From the NCBI RefSeq assembly GCF_900113435.1, contig NZ_FOPG01000001.1, forward strand, positions 930,001 through 994,000: 64,000 nt of DNA, given 5' to 3'. The notes under the pieces were generated by a model. It worked only from the letters and a program-made list of their open reading frames with translations, was not told where the DNA came from and ran no database searches. Made by a program: the position numbers and the translations under genes. Source of the stretch: Sulfitobacter dubius (GTDB taxonomy: Bacteria; Pseudomonadota; Alphaproteobacteria; Rhodobacterales; Rhodobacteraceae). Each line of letters opens with the position of its first letter. The stretch's first letter is position 1. Positions 63,281 to 64,000 of this stretch are shown one piece after another.

Positions 63281-64000
63281 ATGCAGCGGCTTGCCATACT
63301 CCTACGCGCTTTTGCGTCTGTGGTTCCTCGTCTTACGGGGGCATTTGTGCTGGCGCTGGCTCTGCTTTCCGGCGCTGCCACGGGTCAGGCACAGGAGGGA
63401 TGGTTTCAAACCAACGAACTGAACCCCGGCCTGCCGCCCGCGCCCGGAATATTGGATCGCGGCACCCCCATGGCCGCGCTTGAGAGTTTTATCTACCTAA
63501 CCGACAACGGCCACTACTCCAGTGCGGCTCATATCTTGGACCTATCGGACCTGCCTCAATCCGAGCAGGCGGTAGTTGGTGCAGAACGCGCCTTTCAATT
63601 GTCGGTGTTGATGGAACGAAAGGTCGTCGTGCCATGGCGCAGGCTGGCGGATCGGCCCGACGGGTGGCTCTCTGGCTCTGCCGAGGATAATGACACGGGG
63701 CGGGTGCGACGGTCGCTGCTAATTGACCGCTTGGAGCTTGGTGGCCATGACGTGCCGTTGCGGCTGAACCGCATCAAACCGGGCGAAGATGCTGAACCTG
63801 TCTGGGTCTTCTCGCGGCAAAGCGTTGATAACATTCCCCACCTTCACGGCCAGTACGGGCCGACGGAGATTGAAACGATGTTGCCCGATTGGCTTCGGAT
63901 ACGGGCATTTTGGGGCATGTATTTGTGGGAGGTGCTGTTTCTGCCGCTGTTGCTGGTGGTGGCCTTGACCGCAGGTTGGTTCGCATTTGGCCTCATGCGC
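63281..64000 (+). CDS. Probable mechanosensitive ion channel (MscS type), N-terminal part, cut by the window end
   Basis: The 240 codons present start MQRLAILLRAFASV with a signal-like segment ending GQAQE (about residue 38), a periplasmic N-terminal domain (GTPMAALESFIYLT, then HYSSAAHILDLSDLP) and a membrane segment at the end (LFLPLLLVVALTAGWF). This is the layout of larger MscS-like channels, but the channel domain lies beyond 64000, so the family is a guess. A signal-peptide start at 63281 is supported by length, not by a clear ribosome site. Confidence 0.55.
   Translation, partial: MQRLAILLRAFASVVPRLTGAFVLALALLSGAATGQAQEGWFQTNELNPGLPPAPGILDRGTPMAALESFIYLTDNGHYSSAAHILDLSDLPQSEQAVVGAERAFQLSVLMERKVVVPWRRLADRPDGWLSGSAEDNDTGRVRRSLLIDRLELGGHDVPLRLNRIKPGEDAEPVWVFSRQSVDNIPHLHGQYGPTEIETMLPDWLRIRAFWGMYLWEVLFLPLLLVVALTAGWFAFGLMR

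Overview
The window looks like chromosome of a marine alphaproteobacterium of the Roseobacter group (Rhodobacteraceae), perhaps Sulfitobacter-like. This rests on family resemblance of the proteins (RSP_2648-type PIN protein, DUF2852, DUF2927, Bpt, HemA of the ALA-synthase type) and on a G+C-rich, tightly packed layout with many ATGA/TGATG overlaps. No database search was possible, so names rest on motifs, length and gene order.

Layout. (1) 1-6155: end of an SDR gene, then a plus-strand run of a Tat-exported PotD-like binding protein, PotA-like ATPase, amidase, polysaccharide-deacetylase-family hydrolase, a small cysteine-containing protein and a COG0523 (CobW) metal-chaperone GTPase. This looks like uptake and hydrolysis of a nitrogenous compound with a metal-insertion factor; no permease is in the window. 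(2) 6156-7032: gene-poor, with an IS1182-type transposase remnant. (3) 7033-15300, minus strand: an eight-gene unit (livG, livF, binding protein, livH, livM, acyl-CoA dehydrogenase, zinc-free MDR, acyl-CoA ligase) facing a LysR regulator. (4) 16363-17350: an integrase remnant beside tRNA-Leu(CAA), so regions 2-4 may be a decayed island.

(5) 17474-21543: YqaA membrane protein, DsbB, then arginase, CtlX-like hydrolase and ornithine cyclodeaminase, which together would turn arginine or citrulline into proline. (6) 21577-30595: FAD monooxygenase, DksA, a MoxR/DUF2927/small membrane protein/VWA cluster, OsmC, M48 protease, PIN protein, RlmI. (7) 30592-35947: GlnE, YbaK, DUF2852, RDD, Bpt. (8) 36167-38745: ilvB-ilvN, preceded by a promoter, a leader peptide rich in branched-chain residues and an intrinsic terminator, which is a classic attenuation layout. 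(9) 38759-53140: small hypothetical, XRE regulator, prfB, PBP1A, amidase, aminotransferase, DsbA, a frameshifted thioredoxin-like gene, ispG, rodZ, hemA, histidine kinase.

(10) 53220-64000: M20 peptidase, four tRNAs (Asp, Asp, Val-TAC, Val-CAC) with two histidine phosphatases between the Val genes, lon, an old-yellow-enzyme reductase, tgt, an SPFH/NfeD pair, and the start of a probable MscS-type channel cut by the window end.

Most of the window is ordinary housekeeping. The parts most worth attention are the ilv leader attenuator, the metallochaperone-associated hydrolase operon, the catabolic island with its acyl-CoA dehydrogenase lacking the usual glutamate, and several paired operator-like repeats. 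No CRISPR array or rRNA gene was seen.
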